A stretch of DNA of 8,674 bases from Yoonia sp. Lineage in GTDB: Bacteria > Pseudomonadota > Alphaproteobacteria > Rhodobacterales > Rhodobacteraceae. The stretch is taken from positions 1-8,674 of the forward strand of contig JAHDGO010000068.1 in assembly GCA_020627605.1 (NCBI GenBank). The letters run 5' to 3'. The notes below the pieces were generated by a model, which had not been told where the DNA came from, ran no database searches, and was given only the letters and a program-made list of their open reading frames with translations. This document shows positions 1 to 6,832 of this stretch, piece after piece (the first letter of the stretch is position 1; each line of letters opens with the position of its first letter). The position numbers were made by a program, and so were the translations under genes.

Positions 1-207
1 GTCAGCCTTGATCACTTTGCCCGTGATGCATCTGCCGAAGAACACAGCGCTTTCATGCAGGCCGTTGCAGAGGTGTGCCGGATCAAGGATGTCGCAGACG
101 GGTTTCGTGCCATCGCCAACAGCAGAACCCATGGTGTGCAGGACGTGCCGCACTATCACCTGCACATCATCGGTGGGCGTCCACTGGGGCGGATGCTGCA
201 GGGTTGA
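1..207 (+). CDS. HIT-family (histidine triad) nucleotide hydrolase, C-terminal part
   Basis: The reading frame is open from the first base of the window and ends at TGA 205-207, giving the last 68 residues; the N-terminus lies outside. The histidine triad HYHLHII is at visible residues 51-57, preceded by a conserved Asp-Val-Pro and followed by a Gly-Gly-Arg tail typical of the HINT branch. In this family the middle histidine (here residue 53) attacks the alpha-phosphate of nucleotide conjugates such as AMP-lysine or adenosine phosphoramidates. HINT proteins are cytosolic homodimers of about 110-140 residues, so roughly half the protein is visible. The physiological substrate cannot be told from sequence. 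It is convergent with the ABC ATPase gene, only 3 bases separate the two stop codons, and no terminator hairpin is visible between them. Confidence 0.9.
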   Translation, partial: VSLDHFARDASAEEHSAFMQAVAEVCRIKDVADGFRAIANSRTHGVQDVPHYHLHIIGGRPLGRMLQG

Positions 208-210
208 CGG

Positions 211-1140
211 TCAGCCGTCAGAGGTCAGCGACAAAAAGACGTCTTCCAGATGCGCCTCTTGGGTTTTGACATCCTTGATGGTGATCCCCGCATCGCGGAC
301 GAGCGACAGGATCTGATCCGCCTGGGTCAGGTTGCTTTTGTAGGTGAAAGTCAGCGTCCCATCCGCCAGTTTTTGCCCGGTGATGCTGTCCGGCAAACCG
401 GGCAGGGGGCAATCGCTTTCAGGCGTGATCACCAGTGTTTTGCTGTCAAGCCGACCGAGCAGGTTGGCGGTGCTGTCTTTCACGATCACTTCGCCGTGGT
501 TGATGATGGCGATGTCGTCACACATCTCTTCGGCTTCTTCCAGATAATGCGTCGTCAGGATGATTGTCATGCCGTCATCATTCAGCTTGCGCACGTTCTG
601 CCACAGCATGTTGCGCAGGGCGATATCAACGCCGGCAGTCGGTTCATCAAGCACCAGAATCTGCGGTGAATGTACCAGCGCCTTGCCCAGCAAAAGCCTG
701 CGCCGCATCCCGCCAGACAAGGACCGTGCGTAGGCATCAGCCTTGTCTGTCAGCCCGATCAATTCAAGAATTTCCGCCGTGCGCCGCTGCGCCTTCGGCA
801 CGCCGTATAGCCCCGCCTGCACGTCAAGCGAACCTGCGGGGGTAAAGAAAGGATCAAGATGCGGCTCTTGTGGCATGATGCCGATGGCGGCGCGCGACTG
901 TCGCGGGTTCTTGTCCTGATCGAAACCCCAGATCTGCACCGTGCCCGCCGATTTCACGACAAGCCCCGCCAGAATATTGATCAGGGTGGACTTTCCGGCA
1001 CCATTTGGCCCCAGCAAACCAAAGATCGAACCACGCGGGATCGCCAGATCAACACCTTTCAGCGCCTCTTTCGCCGGGGACCGCCCAGTGGCCGCATAGG
1101 TCTTTTTCAGCCCGTGAATTTCTATGGCGTTGTCGCTCAT
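211..1140 (-). CDS. YadG-like ABC transporter ATP-binding protein
   Basis: The 309-residue protein has a complete ABC ATPase core: Walker [10 protein letters not shown] at 44-52, Q-loop Gln91, signature LSGGM at 141-145, Walker B ILVLDEP at 161-167, a Gly-Val-Asp D-loop next to it, and H-loop His198. The C-terminal 80 residues or so form the extra domain common in ABC-2 type exporters. Length and motif context (for example [10 protein letters not shown] and [10 protein letters not shown]) resemble E. coli YadG, which pairs with the membrane protein YadH. The likely role is to power an ABC-2 type export system at the inner membrane; the substrate is unknown. No permease gene is adjacent: upstream is a divergent zinc-finger gene and downstream a convergent HIT gene. 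The ATG at 1138-1140 is the first start before the conserved N-terminus; its Shine-Dalgarno sequence (GGGGAAAAG region) is weak. Confidence 0.92.
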   Translation of the reverse strand: MSDNAIEIHGLKKTYAATGRSPAKEALKGVDLAIPRGSIFGLLGPNGAGKSTLINILAGLVVKSAGTVQIWGFDQDKNPRQSRAAIGIMPQEPHLDPFFTPAGSLDVQAGLYGVPKAQRRTAEILELIGLTDKADAYARSLSGGMRRRLLLGKALVHSPQILVLDEPTAGVDIALRNMLWQNVRKLNDDGMTIILTTHYLEEAEEMCDDIAIINHGEVIVKDSTANLLGRLDSKTLVITPESDCPLPGLPDSITGQKLADGTLTFTYKSNLTQADQILSLVRDAGITIKDVKTQEAHLEDVFLSLTSDG

Positions 1141-1227
1141 GCTGGTCTTTTCCCCAAAGGCTGGCTGCGGTATACGAGGCTTGATCTAAGGCGGGCAGCC
1201 CCCCGCGGCAACCAGACAGGTAAATTC

Positions 1228-1407
1228 ATGACAACACCCGCCCCGGAAACCCGCATCGTGCAAGACTACCGCGTCGCCTGTGACGGGGGTGAGGGCGCGC
1301 TGGGCCATCCGCGTGTCTGGCTGCAAATCCCGCATGAACATGGCTGGGTCGAATGCCCCTACTGCGATGCCAAGCTGATCCACAAGGATTTCGAAGGCAA
1401 GGTCTAG
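1228..1407 (+). CDS. CHCC zinc-finger protein, NDUFS6-like (59 aa)
   Basis: This short gene begins at ATG 1228 and ends with TAG 1405-1407. The frame stays open upstream to about position 859, but that part is antisense to the ABC ATPase gene. The ATG at 1228 is preferred because an AGG (1218-1220) sits 7 bases upstream and the zinc-finger family homology starts just after it. Cys18, His27, Cys43 and Cys46 form the C-x8-H-x15-C-x2-C zinc site of the zf-CHCC family. The ending [11 protein letters not shown] is characteristic. This family includes the 13-kDa complex I subunit NDUFS6, and alphaproteobacterial complex I (Paracoccus) is known to carry an NDUFS6 homologue. A role in complex I assembly or stability is therefore a reasonable inference, not shown here. 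The gene is divergent from the ABC ATPase (87 bp apart), so promoters for both probably lie in 1141-1227, though I see no clear boxes. Confidence 0.87.
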   Translation: MTTPAPETRIVQDYRVACDGGEGALGHPRVWLQIPHEHGWVECPYCDAKLIHKDFEGKV

Positions 1408-1441
1408 GCCGCCGCACAGCGTCTGTTCGGGGCTGCATGTT

Positions 1442-1470
1442 TTGACAGGACCCAAGCTGCACTACATGCT
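1442..1470 (+). promoter_or_regulatory. Candidate sigma-70 promoter for the pirin gene
   Basis: A perfect TTGACA (1442-1447) is followed after 17 bases by CATGCT (1465-1470), a weak -10 matching TATAAT at three positions. It lies in the 87-bp gap between the zinc-finger gene and the pirin gene, about 25 bases before the start codon. Good -35 boxes with poor -10 boxes are common in high-GC alphaproteobacteria. The call rests mainly on the -35 and its position. Confidence 0.4.
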
Positions 1471-1494
1471 GGCAGAGCCTGAAAGGAATATGCC

Positions 1495-2406
1495 ATGACC
1501 TTCCGCCCTGTCACCCAGACCACCAAGGCGCACCCCACCATGGAGGGGGCAGGCGTGCATCTGCACCGTGTGTTCGGCTTTGGCGACCCTGCCGAAAGTG
1601 ACCCGTTCCTGCTGCTGGATGATTTCCGCAACGATGTGCCAGCACATTACGAGCGCGGTTTCCCATGGCATCCGCATCGGGGGATTGAGACGATCACCTA
1701 TGTGCTGGAAGGCGAGGTTGCCCATGGTGACAGCCTTGGCAATCATGGGACACTGGGGGCCGGTTCGGTGCAGTGGATGACGGCCGGGTCAGGCATCCTG
1801 CATCAGGAAATGCCCAAGGGAAACGCCGCTGGCCAGATGCACGGCTTTCAATTGTGGGCGAATCTGCCGTCTTCGCTGAAAATGACCGCGCCCCGCTATC
1901 AGGACATTCAGGGCAGCGATGTGCCGGAAATCATCGATGACGATGGCACGCGGGTAAAGATCATCACCGGCAATTTCTGGGGCAAGGCAGGGCCTGTGGA
2001 CGGGATTGCGGCTGATCCGCTTTATCTTGATGTCTCGATCCCGCCCGAAACGCGCAAGGTGCTGCCGGTGGACACGCGCGCCAATGCATTTGCCTATGTC
2101 TTTGCCGGTGCGGGCCGGTTTGTGGATGCCGCAGCCCCGGTCGGGGTGCGCGTGGAAAAGGAAGTGGCCGGGCATGAGGTCAACATCCGCGACATGACAG
2201 GCAATCGCACGCTGGTGCGATTTGGCAATGGCGATGACGTCACCGTGCAGGCCGGGCCAGAGGGCGTCCGCTTTCTACTGGTCGCTGGTCGCCCTATTCA
2301 GGAGCCTGTTGCCTGGCACGGCCCCATCGTGATGAATACACAGGCCGAGTTGCATCAGGCGATGAAGGACCTGCAAAACGGCACCTTCATCAAGGCCGCG
2401 CACTAG
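1495..2406 (+). CDS. Pirin-family bicupin protein
   Basis: The 303-residue protein matches the usual length of pirins (about 230-310). The N-terminal cupin carries the metal ligands: HPHRG gives His59 and His61, and the later HQE segment gives His103 and Glu105. These correspond in order and spacing to the four iron ligands of human pirin (His56, His58, His101, Glu103). Residues of about 180-290 form the second cupin, which normally lacks metal. Some bacterial pirins (E. coli YhhW) show quercetin 2,3-dioxygenase activity and others bind regulatory or metabolic proteins, so the true substrate or partner is unknown; the location is presumably cytosolic, as no signal peptide is seen. The start is well supported by AAGGA (1483-1487) 7 bases upstream of the ATG. 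A candidate promoter precedes it, and polA begins 56 bases downstream on the same strand, so read-through into polA is possible. Confidence 0.93.
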   Translation: MTFRPVTQTTKAHPTMEGAGVHLHRVFGFGDPAESDPFLLLDDFRNDVPAHYERGFPWHPHRGIETITYVLEGEVAHGDSLGNHGTLGAGSVQWMTAGSGILHQEMPKGNAAGQMHGFQLWANLPSSLKMTAPRYQDIQGSDVPEIIDDDGTRVKIITGNFWGKAGPVDGIAADPLYLDVSIPPETRKVLPVDTRANAFAYVFAGAGRFVDAAAPVGVRVEKEVAGHEVNIRDMTGNRTLVRFGNGDDVTVQAGPEGVRFLLVAGRPIQEPVAWHGPIVMNTQAELHQAMKDLQNGTFIKAAH

Positions 2407-2462
2407 ACCCCTCGCACCCCCCGCGATAGGTGTTGAACAACTACGCAATGGGGGGCCATGAC

Positions 2463-5273
2463 ATGGCATTCGGCAAAGGTTGTCATCTGCATCTGATCGA
2501 CGGATCGGCGTTCATCTTTCGCGCCTATCACGCGCTGCCACCCCTGACGCGCAAATCTGATGGCCTGCCGGTCGGCGCGGTCAGCGGCTTTGTGAACATG
2601 CTGCAACGCTATGTTGAAGGGAACACCGGCGATGATGCCGCGACCCATGTGGCGGTGATTTTCGACAAGGGCAGCCATACCTTTCGCAACGACCTTTACG
2701 ATCAATACAAGGCCAACCGTGACGCGATGCCAGAGGACCTGCGCCCGCAGATCCCGCTGACCCGGACCGCGACCAAAGCGTTCAATATCGCCTGCGAGGA
2801 AATCGAAGGGTTCGAGGCTGACGACATCATCGCCACCCTGTCCTGTCAGGCGCGCGAGGCCGGTGGACGGGTCACCATCGTGTCCTCTGACAAGGACCTG
2901 ATGCAACTGGTCGGTGACGGCGTCGAAATGCTCGACCCGATGAAGAACAAGCGGATCGACCGCGACGGTGTCCACGAAAAATTCGGCGTGGGGCCGGAAC
3001 GGGTTGTGGATGTGCAGGCGCTCGCCGGTGACAGCGTGGACAATGTGCCGGGCGCGCCGGGCATCGGGATCAAGACAGCGGCGCTATTGATCAATGAATA
3101 TGGCGATCTGGAAAGCCTGCTGGACCGCGCCGAGGAAATCAAACAGCCCAAGCGGCGGCAGACACTGATCGACAACCGCGCGCAGATTGAACTGTCAAAG
3201 CAGTTGGTCGCGCTGGACTGCGAAATGGATCTGCCGTTCAGCCTTGATGATCTGGAGGTGAAGGAACCCGACCCGGACACATTGATGGGTTTTCTGGCAG
3301 ACATGGAATTCCGCACCGTCACCAAACGCATTGCCGAGAAACTGGGGGTCGAGGCCCCTGTGATTGAAGACAAGGCACCCCCGCCGGAAGAGGTCGCAGC
3401 GCCGGAGGCCGTTGCGTTCAACGCTGATGCTTATGAGCATGTAAGTGACACAAAGGCGCTTGAGGACTGGATCGCCCGCATTCGCGAACGCGGGTATGTC
3501 GCGGTGGACACCGAAACGACCGGCCTGAACGAGATGATCGCCGATCTGGTGGGCATCTCGCTGGCGGTGAACCCCGGTGAGGCCTGCTATATCCCGTTGA
3601 CGCATAAATCGGCGGCGTCCGATGATTTGTTTGGGTCTGATGATCTGGCTGAGGGTCAGATGGATTTTGAGGCTTGTCTTGCGCTGCTCAAACCCGTTCT
3701 GGAAGACCCAGCGATCCTCAAAATCGGCCAGAACATGAAATACGATGCCAAGATATTTGCCCGGCTTGGCATCACCGTGGACCCGATAGATGATACCATG
3801 CTGATGTCCTACGCCATGAATGCTGGAGTGCATAATCATGGCATGGATATCCTGTCAGAGCGTTATCTGGGACACACACCTATCCCGATCAAACCGCTGC
3901 TGGGCACAGGCAAATCCGCCATCACCTTTGACCGCGTGGCGATTGGTGACGCCGTGAAATACGCGGCAGAGGATGCCGATATCACCCTGCGGCTTTGGCA
4001 ACAGTTCAAGCCGCAACTGCATGCCAAACAGGTCACAACCGTCTATGAAACGATGGAGAGGCCTTTGGTTCCGGTGCTGGCACAGATGGAACGCCACGGG
4101 ATCAAGGTGGACCGCGATACGCTGTCACGCATGTCCAACGCCTTTGCCCAAAAAATGGCGGGTCTGGAGGCCGAGATACAGGAAATGGCCGGTCGGCCGT
4201 TCAATGTCGGTTCCCCCAAGCAACTGGGCGAGATCCTGTTTGATGAAATGGGGCTGGAAATGCCCGACGGCAAGAAACCGGCAAAGGGCAAGACGGGCGC
4301 TTACTCGACCGGTGCCGACGTGCTGGAAGACCTTGCCACGCTGCACGACATGCCGCGCCGCATTCTGGACTGGCGGCAGCTGTCGAAACTGAAGTCGACC
4401 TACACCGACGCCCTGCAGGAACACATCAACCCCGAAACGGGCCGCCTGCATACATCCTATTCCATCGCGGGTGCGAACACCGGACGTCTTGCCTCGACTG
4501 ATCCGAACCTGCAAAATATTCCAGTGCGCACAGAAGAGGGGCGACGCATCCGAGAGGCCTTTGTCGCCAAAGACGGCAAGGTGATTGTGAGCCTCGACTA
4601 TTCCCAGATTGAGCTGCGCATTCTGGCCCATATCGCCGGGATTGATGCGCTGAAACAGGCGTTTCTGCATGGCATCGACATCCACGCCATGACGGCGTCA
4701 GAGATGTTTGATGTGCCGCTGGATGAAATGACGCCAGACGTCCGCAGACAGGCCAAGGCGATCAATTTCGGGGTGATTTACGGGATCTCCGGCTTTGGTC
4801 TTGCCCGCAACCTGCGCATCCCGCGGGGCGAGGCGCAGGGATTTATCGACCGCTATTTCGAACGCTTCCCCGGCATCCGCCAATATATGGACGACACCGT
4901 CGCCTTCGCCAAAGAGCATGGGTACGTCCAGACACTCTTTGGGCGACGGATCAATACGCCAGAGATCAACGCCAAAGGCCCGCACGCTGGTTTCGCCAAA
5001 CGCGCCGCGATCAACGCGCCCATTCAGGGCACAGCCGCTGATGTCATTCGCCGCGCCATGATCCGGATGCCCGGTGCGATCAAGGATATCCCGGCCAGAA
5101 TGTTGCTGCAGGTCCATGACGAATTGATTTTCGAAGTAGAGGAAGCTGCCGTCGATGACCTGATCGGCACCGCCCGCGACATCATGGAAGGGGCCAGCGA
5201 TCCGGCGGTCAAGCTGGACGTGACGCTTGCGGTTGATGCAGGGCAGGGGGCCAGCTGGGCAGAGGCGCATTAG
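2463..5273 (+). CDS. polA: DNA polymerase I
   Basis: This is a full-length polymerase of 936 residues with three domains, acting in Okazaki fragment maturation and excision repair. The 5'-3' exonuclease (about 1-300) has acidic residues Asp13, Asp68, Glu118, Asp120, Asp121, Asp143, Asp145, Asp190 and Asp193, in the pattern of E. coli Pol I. The 3'-5' exonuclease (about 335-525) has Asp349 and Glu351 in DTETTGL, Asn424 and Asp428, and Tyr500 and Asp504, so proofreading should be active. The polymerase domain has motif A with Asp712 in LDYSQIELR, motif B with Arg761, Lys765, Phe769 and Tyr773, and motif C with His885, Asp886 and Glu887. The ATG at 2463 is chosen over GTG 2430 and ATG 2448 because a G-rich stretch (2450-2455) lies 7 bases before it and the conserved region starts right after it; the first 11 residues of the longer form look unlike the family. 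A bidirectional terminator follows. Confidence 0.98.
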   Translation: MAFGKGCHLHLIDGSAFIFRAYHALPPLTRKSDGLPVGAVSGFVNMLQRYVEGNTGDDAATHVAVIFDKGSHTFRNDLYDQYKANRDAMPEDLRPQIPLTRTATKAFNIACEEIEGFEADDIIATLSCQAREAGGRVTIVSSDKDLMQLVGDGVEMLDPMKNKRIDRDGVHEKFGVGPERVVDVQALAGDSVDNVPGAPGIGIKTAALLINEYGDLESLLDRAEEIKQPKRRQTLIDNRAQIELSKQLVALDCEMDLPFSLDDLEVKEPDPDTLMGFLADMEFRTVTKRIAEKLGVEAPVIEDKAPPPEEVAAPEAVAFNADAYEHVSDTKALEDWIARIRERGYVAVDTETTGLNEMIADLVGISLAVNPGEACYIPLTHKSAASDDLFGSDDLAEGQMDFEACLALLKPVLEDPAILKIGQNMKYDAKIFARLGITVDPIDDTMLMSYAMNAGVHNHGMDILSERYLGHTPIPIKPLLGTGKSAITFDRVAIGDAVKYAAEDADITLRLWQQFKPQLHAKQVTTVYETMERPLVPVLAQMERHGIKVDRDTLSRMSNAFAQKMAGLEAEIQEMAGRPFNVGSPKQLGEILFDEMGLEMPDGKKPAKGKTGAYSTGADVLEDLATLHDMPRRILDWRQLSKLKSTYTDALQEHINPETGRLHTSYSIAGANTGRLASTDPNLQNIPVRTEEGRRIREAFVAKDGKVIVSLDYSQIELRILAHIAGIDALKQAFLHGIDIHAMTASEMFDVPLDEMTPDVRRQAKAINFGVIYGISGFGLARNLRIPRGEAQGFIDRYFERFPGIRQYMDDTVAFAKEHGYVQTLFGRRINTPEINAKGPHAGFAKRAAINAPIQGTAADVIRRAMIRMPGAIKDIPARMLLQVHDELIFEVEEAAVDDLIGTARDIMEGASDPAVKLDVTLAVDAGQGASWAEAH

Positions 5274-5287
5274 CGCGGCATGAAAAA

Positions 5288-5313
5288 GCCCGCTGCCGGG
5301 ATCGGCAGCGGGC
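5288..5313. terminator. Bidirectional intrinsic terminator between polA and hsp20
   Basis: An 11-bp perfect, GC-rich stem (5288-5298 paired with 5303-5313) closes a 4-base loop GGAT. Read on the minus strand it is followed at once by TTTTTC, a good U-tract for ending hsp20 mRNA 24 bases after its stop codon. Read on the plus strand it is followed by CATTTTC, a weaker tract, 15 bases after the polA stop. It fits the convergent gene layout. Confidence 0.88.
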
Positions 5314-5336
5314 CATTTTCAGGTTGTCAGCGCGCC

Positions 5337-5804
5337 TTAGTTGACTTTTTCAGCCTCAACGAGGTTTGCGTCTGACTTGCCGGAAGACGCAATTTCAATC
5401 CGGCGGGGTTTCAGTGCTTCTGGCACTTCACGCATCAGATCAATATGCAGCATACCGTTTTCATGGGCGGCACCGGTGACTTTCACATGATCGGCGAGGG
5501 CAAAGCGGCGTTCAAACGCACGGGTGGCGATGCCACGGTGCAGATAAGTCCGCTCACCTTCCTCGGTGGCTTTGCGCCCGGTCACATGCAGGGCGCGGTC
5601 CTTCAGCTCGATCGCGAGGTCGTCCTGGCCGAAACCGGCAACCGCGATAGAGATGCGCCATGCATCATCAGCGGTCTTTTCGATGTTGTAAGGGGGGTAG
5701 CTGTTCTGGCCGACGTCGCTGGCAAGCGCACGATCCATCAGATCGGCAATCTGGTCAAAACCAACGGTGGCACGGTAGAGGGGTGTCAGATCAAATGCAC
5801 GCAT
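5337..5804 (-). CDS. Small heat-shock protein, Hsp20/IbpA family
   Basis: A 155-residue alpha-crystallin-domain chaperone that would bind unfolding proteins in the cytosol and hand them to DnaK and ClpB for refolding. The N-terminus MRAFDLTPLYR closely resembles that of E. coli IbpA. The alpha-crystallin domain spans about 36-130 and contains the family motif A-x-x-x-N-G-M-L (113-119 region). The C-terminal tail has the I-x-I motif (Ile136, Ile138) used for oligomer assembly. The start at 5804 is chosen over the in-frame ATG at 5813: AGGA lies 8 bases upstream of the former, while the latter overlaps the AGGA itself (AGGATG) and cannot use it. The gene has its own RpoH promoter and a leader that looks like a RNA thermometer, and it ends at a strong terminator. 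It is convergent with polA. Confidence 0.96.
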   Translation of the reverse strand: MRAFDLTPLYRATVGFDQIADLMDRALASDVGQNSYPPYNIEKTADDAWRISIAVAGFGQDDLAIELKDRALHVTGRKATEEGERTYLHRGIATRAFERRFALADHVKVTGAAHENGMLHIDLMREVPEALKPRRIEIASSGKSDANLVEAEKVN

Positions 5805-5895
5805 TTGGGTCATCCTTTCTTAAGCGATAACAATGTGTTGCCTTCCCGAATGGGACAGGCGAGTGAACACGGGACCCATGATTGGCATCCCGATA
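5805..5895 (-). promoter_or_regulatory. Predicted ROSE-type RNA thermometer in the hsp20 leader
   Basis: The leader of about 91 nt (from a start site estimated at 5895) can fold into three hairpins in a row. The first is 5870-5892, with a CGGGA/TCCCG stem. The second is 5840-5860, an 8-bp stem GCCT-TCCC/GGGA-AGGC with one bulged base. The third, 5809-5831, covers the ribosome binding site. In the third, RNA UCGCU (complement of 5823-5827) faces the Shine-Dalgarno AGGA (complement of 5813-5816). The pairing is U-A, C-G, G-G, a bulged C and U-A, extended by four base pairs outside, including one G-U, and one further U-A pair inside. The U-Y-G-C-U facing AGGA with a G-G pair is the signature of ROSE elements, which control small heat-shock genes in alphaproteobacteria and E. 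coli ibpA. Mild heat would melt the imperfect stem and free the ribosome binding site. The fold is by eye, not computed. Confidence 0.75.
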
Positions 5896-5901
5896 GCCCC
5901 G

Positions 5902-5930
5902 ATATGGGAACCATGTTTTCGGCTTTCAAG
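5902..5930 (-). promoter_or_regulatory. RpoH (sigma-32) heat-shock promoter of hsp20
   Basis: On the minus strand CTTGAAA (complement of 5924-5930) is followed after 15 bases by CCCATAT (complement of 5902-5908). Both boxes match the sigma-32 consensus CTTGAAA and CCCATnT fully, and the spacing is in the accepted range. Transcription would begin near 5895, giving a leader of about 90 nt. The promoter lies 14 bases beyond the protease stop codon, so hsp20 is transcribed independently of it. Confidence 0.82.
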
Positions 5931-5944
5931 GGGTGAAAAACGCG

Positions 5945-6769
5945 TCAGGGACGAACGAATTTTGCGCCAGTGTCGTTGCGCTCGTCCGTGTTGATCAGGC
6001 GCTGCGTGCCACCGGGGCGGGCTGGCCCGAGCGAGGCGAAATGCGCCAGCAGCGCATTCAGCGGCCCAGCCAATGAAGTGCCAAGCGACACCTTTTGTCC
6101 GTTGACCTGCGCCATGGCCGAGACAACCGATGCAATCCGGGTCTGCCCGTCCTGCACCATGAACACTGGTGACCCGCTGGATCCGTATTCGACATCGCAG
6201 GTCATCACGATCACGCCCGTCTGACGGCCCAGCACGCTGCACACTTCTTGCAGACTGGGCGCATCCTCGCGCCCGCGCCCGTAAGAGACGACGCCAACTG
6301 CATCGCCGGTGATCGGCCGCTGGGCGACCAGATAGGGGCGAATACGGGTAGAGCGGATGGGCTGATCAAGTTCCAGCACGGCGATGTCCATGGCCACCTC
6401 TTCGGCGTCGGTGGCATCACCATCATAGTCATATTCGGGGTGGGCGATTGCGCGGGACACTGTGCGTGTGGCCTGCGCGCGCCCGTCGCGCAGCCCCGCG
6501 CGAAATGCAAAGCGGTCAGGCGCGATCAAGGTGCCGTCGGTGTCGTACAGGCAATGTGCCGCCGTCAGGATCAGCTTGTCACGGATCAGGGCGGCCGTGC
6601 AAAACCCCTTGCCCCGGATGTCGAGGCGGCCCACGGCCTCCCACCCTTGGCTATCCTGACGGGTTTCCAGCGTCACCAGACCGCTTTCCTGCGCCATGAC
6701 GGGCGTCGCAAGGGCAGCCCCAAGCCAGCAGGCCGTTAGAATCAGTCTGTGAAGAAGCAGATTGCGCAT
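5945..6769 (-). CDS. Secreted trypsin/V8-like serine protease (family S1)
   Basis: A 274-residue protein with a signal peptide: Met-Arg start, a hydrophobic stretch at about 4-22 and a likely cleavage after PVMA (residue 26). It should therefore act in the periplasm or outside the cell. The chymotrypsin-fold triad is visible: His72 in LTAAHC, Asp128 in AMDIAVLEL and Ser198 in GSSGSP. Cys57-Cys73 and Cys177-Cys191 are positioned as the usual S1 disulfides. Specificity cannot be read safely; the short form resembles the V8/glutamyl endopeptidase-like bacterial group. The frame stays open to an ATG at 6820, but that would add a Cys-rich 17-residue stretch in front of the signal peptide, so the ATG at 6769 (with AAGG about 7 bases upstream) is preferred. 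The gene lies 63 bases after glcF on the same strand, without an obvious terminator between them, and may be co-transcribed. The target is unknown. Confidence 0.9.
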   Translation of the reverse strand: MRNLLLHRLILTACWLGAALATPVMAQESGLVTLETRQDSQGWEAVGRLDIRGKGFCTAALIRDKLILTAAHCLYDTDGTLIAPDRFAFRAGLRDGRAQATRTVSRAIAHPEYDYDGDATDAEEVAMDIAVLELDQPIRSTRIRPYLVAQRPITGDAVGVVSYGRGREDAPSLQEVCSVLGRQTGVIVMTCDVEYGSSGSPVFMVQDGQTRIASVVSAMAQVNGQKVSLGTSLAGPLNALLAHFASLGPARPGGTQRLINTDERNDTGAKFVRP

Positions 6770-6780
6770 ACCGCAACCTT

Positions 6781-6820
6781 GCTGACAGTTTTGGCAGCAT
6801 TGTGGCGTTTTGCGGCACAA
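6781..6820 (-). other. Two small stem-loops between glcF and the protease gene
   Basis: In the 63-bp gap, GCTG (6781-6784) can pair with CAGC (6795-6798), and TTGTG (6800-6804) with CACAA (6816-6820), each with a few further imperfect pairs inside. Neither is followed by a T-tract on the minus strand, so they do not look like intrinsic terminators. They could stabilise the glcF message end or be chance. No clear promoter is visible here. Confidence 0.25.
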
Positions 6821-6832
6821 TCGGCGGTGTCT

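Noticed and set aside
1191..1206. Short inverted repeat GCGGG/CCCGC before the zinc-finger gene, considered as a terminator or operator
   Set aside because: Only 5 bp, no T-tract, and such pairs are expected by chance in GC-rich DNA.
2430..2462. Upstream GTG start for polA adding 11 residues
   Set aside because: No Shine-Dalgarno sequence precedes it, and the added residues are unlike the start of known PolA proteins.
2846..3839. Long minus-strand open frames within polA (about 190-214 codons)
   Set aside because: They mirror conserved polymerase codons; their translations are low-complexity or His/Arg-rich, with no supporting start signals.
5445..5936. A 163-codon plus-strand open frame across hsp20 and its leader
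   Set aside because: It is antisense to a clear alpha-crystallin gene, shows no recognisable domain, and spans the RpoH promoter; it is a by-product of high GC content.
6770..6820. Upstream ATG (6820) for the serine protease giving a Cys-rich N-terminal extension
   Set aside because: It would place 17 polar, Cys-rich residues before a normal signal peptide; the ATG at 6769 gives a standard secreted protein.
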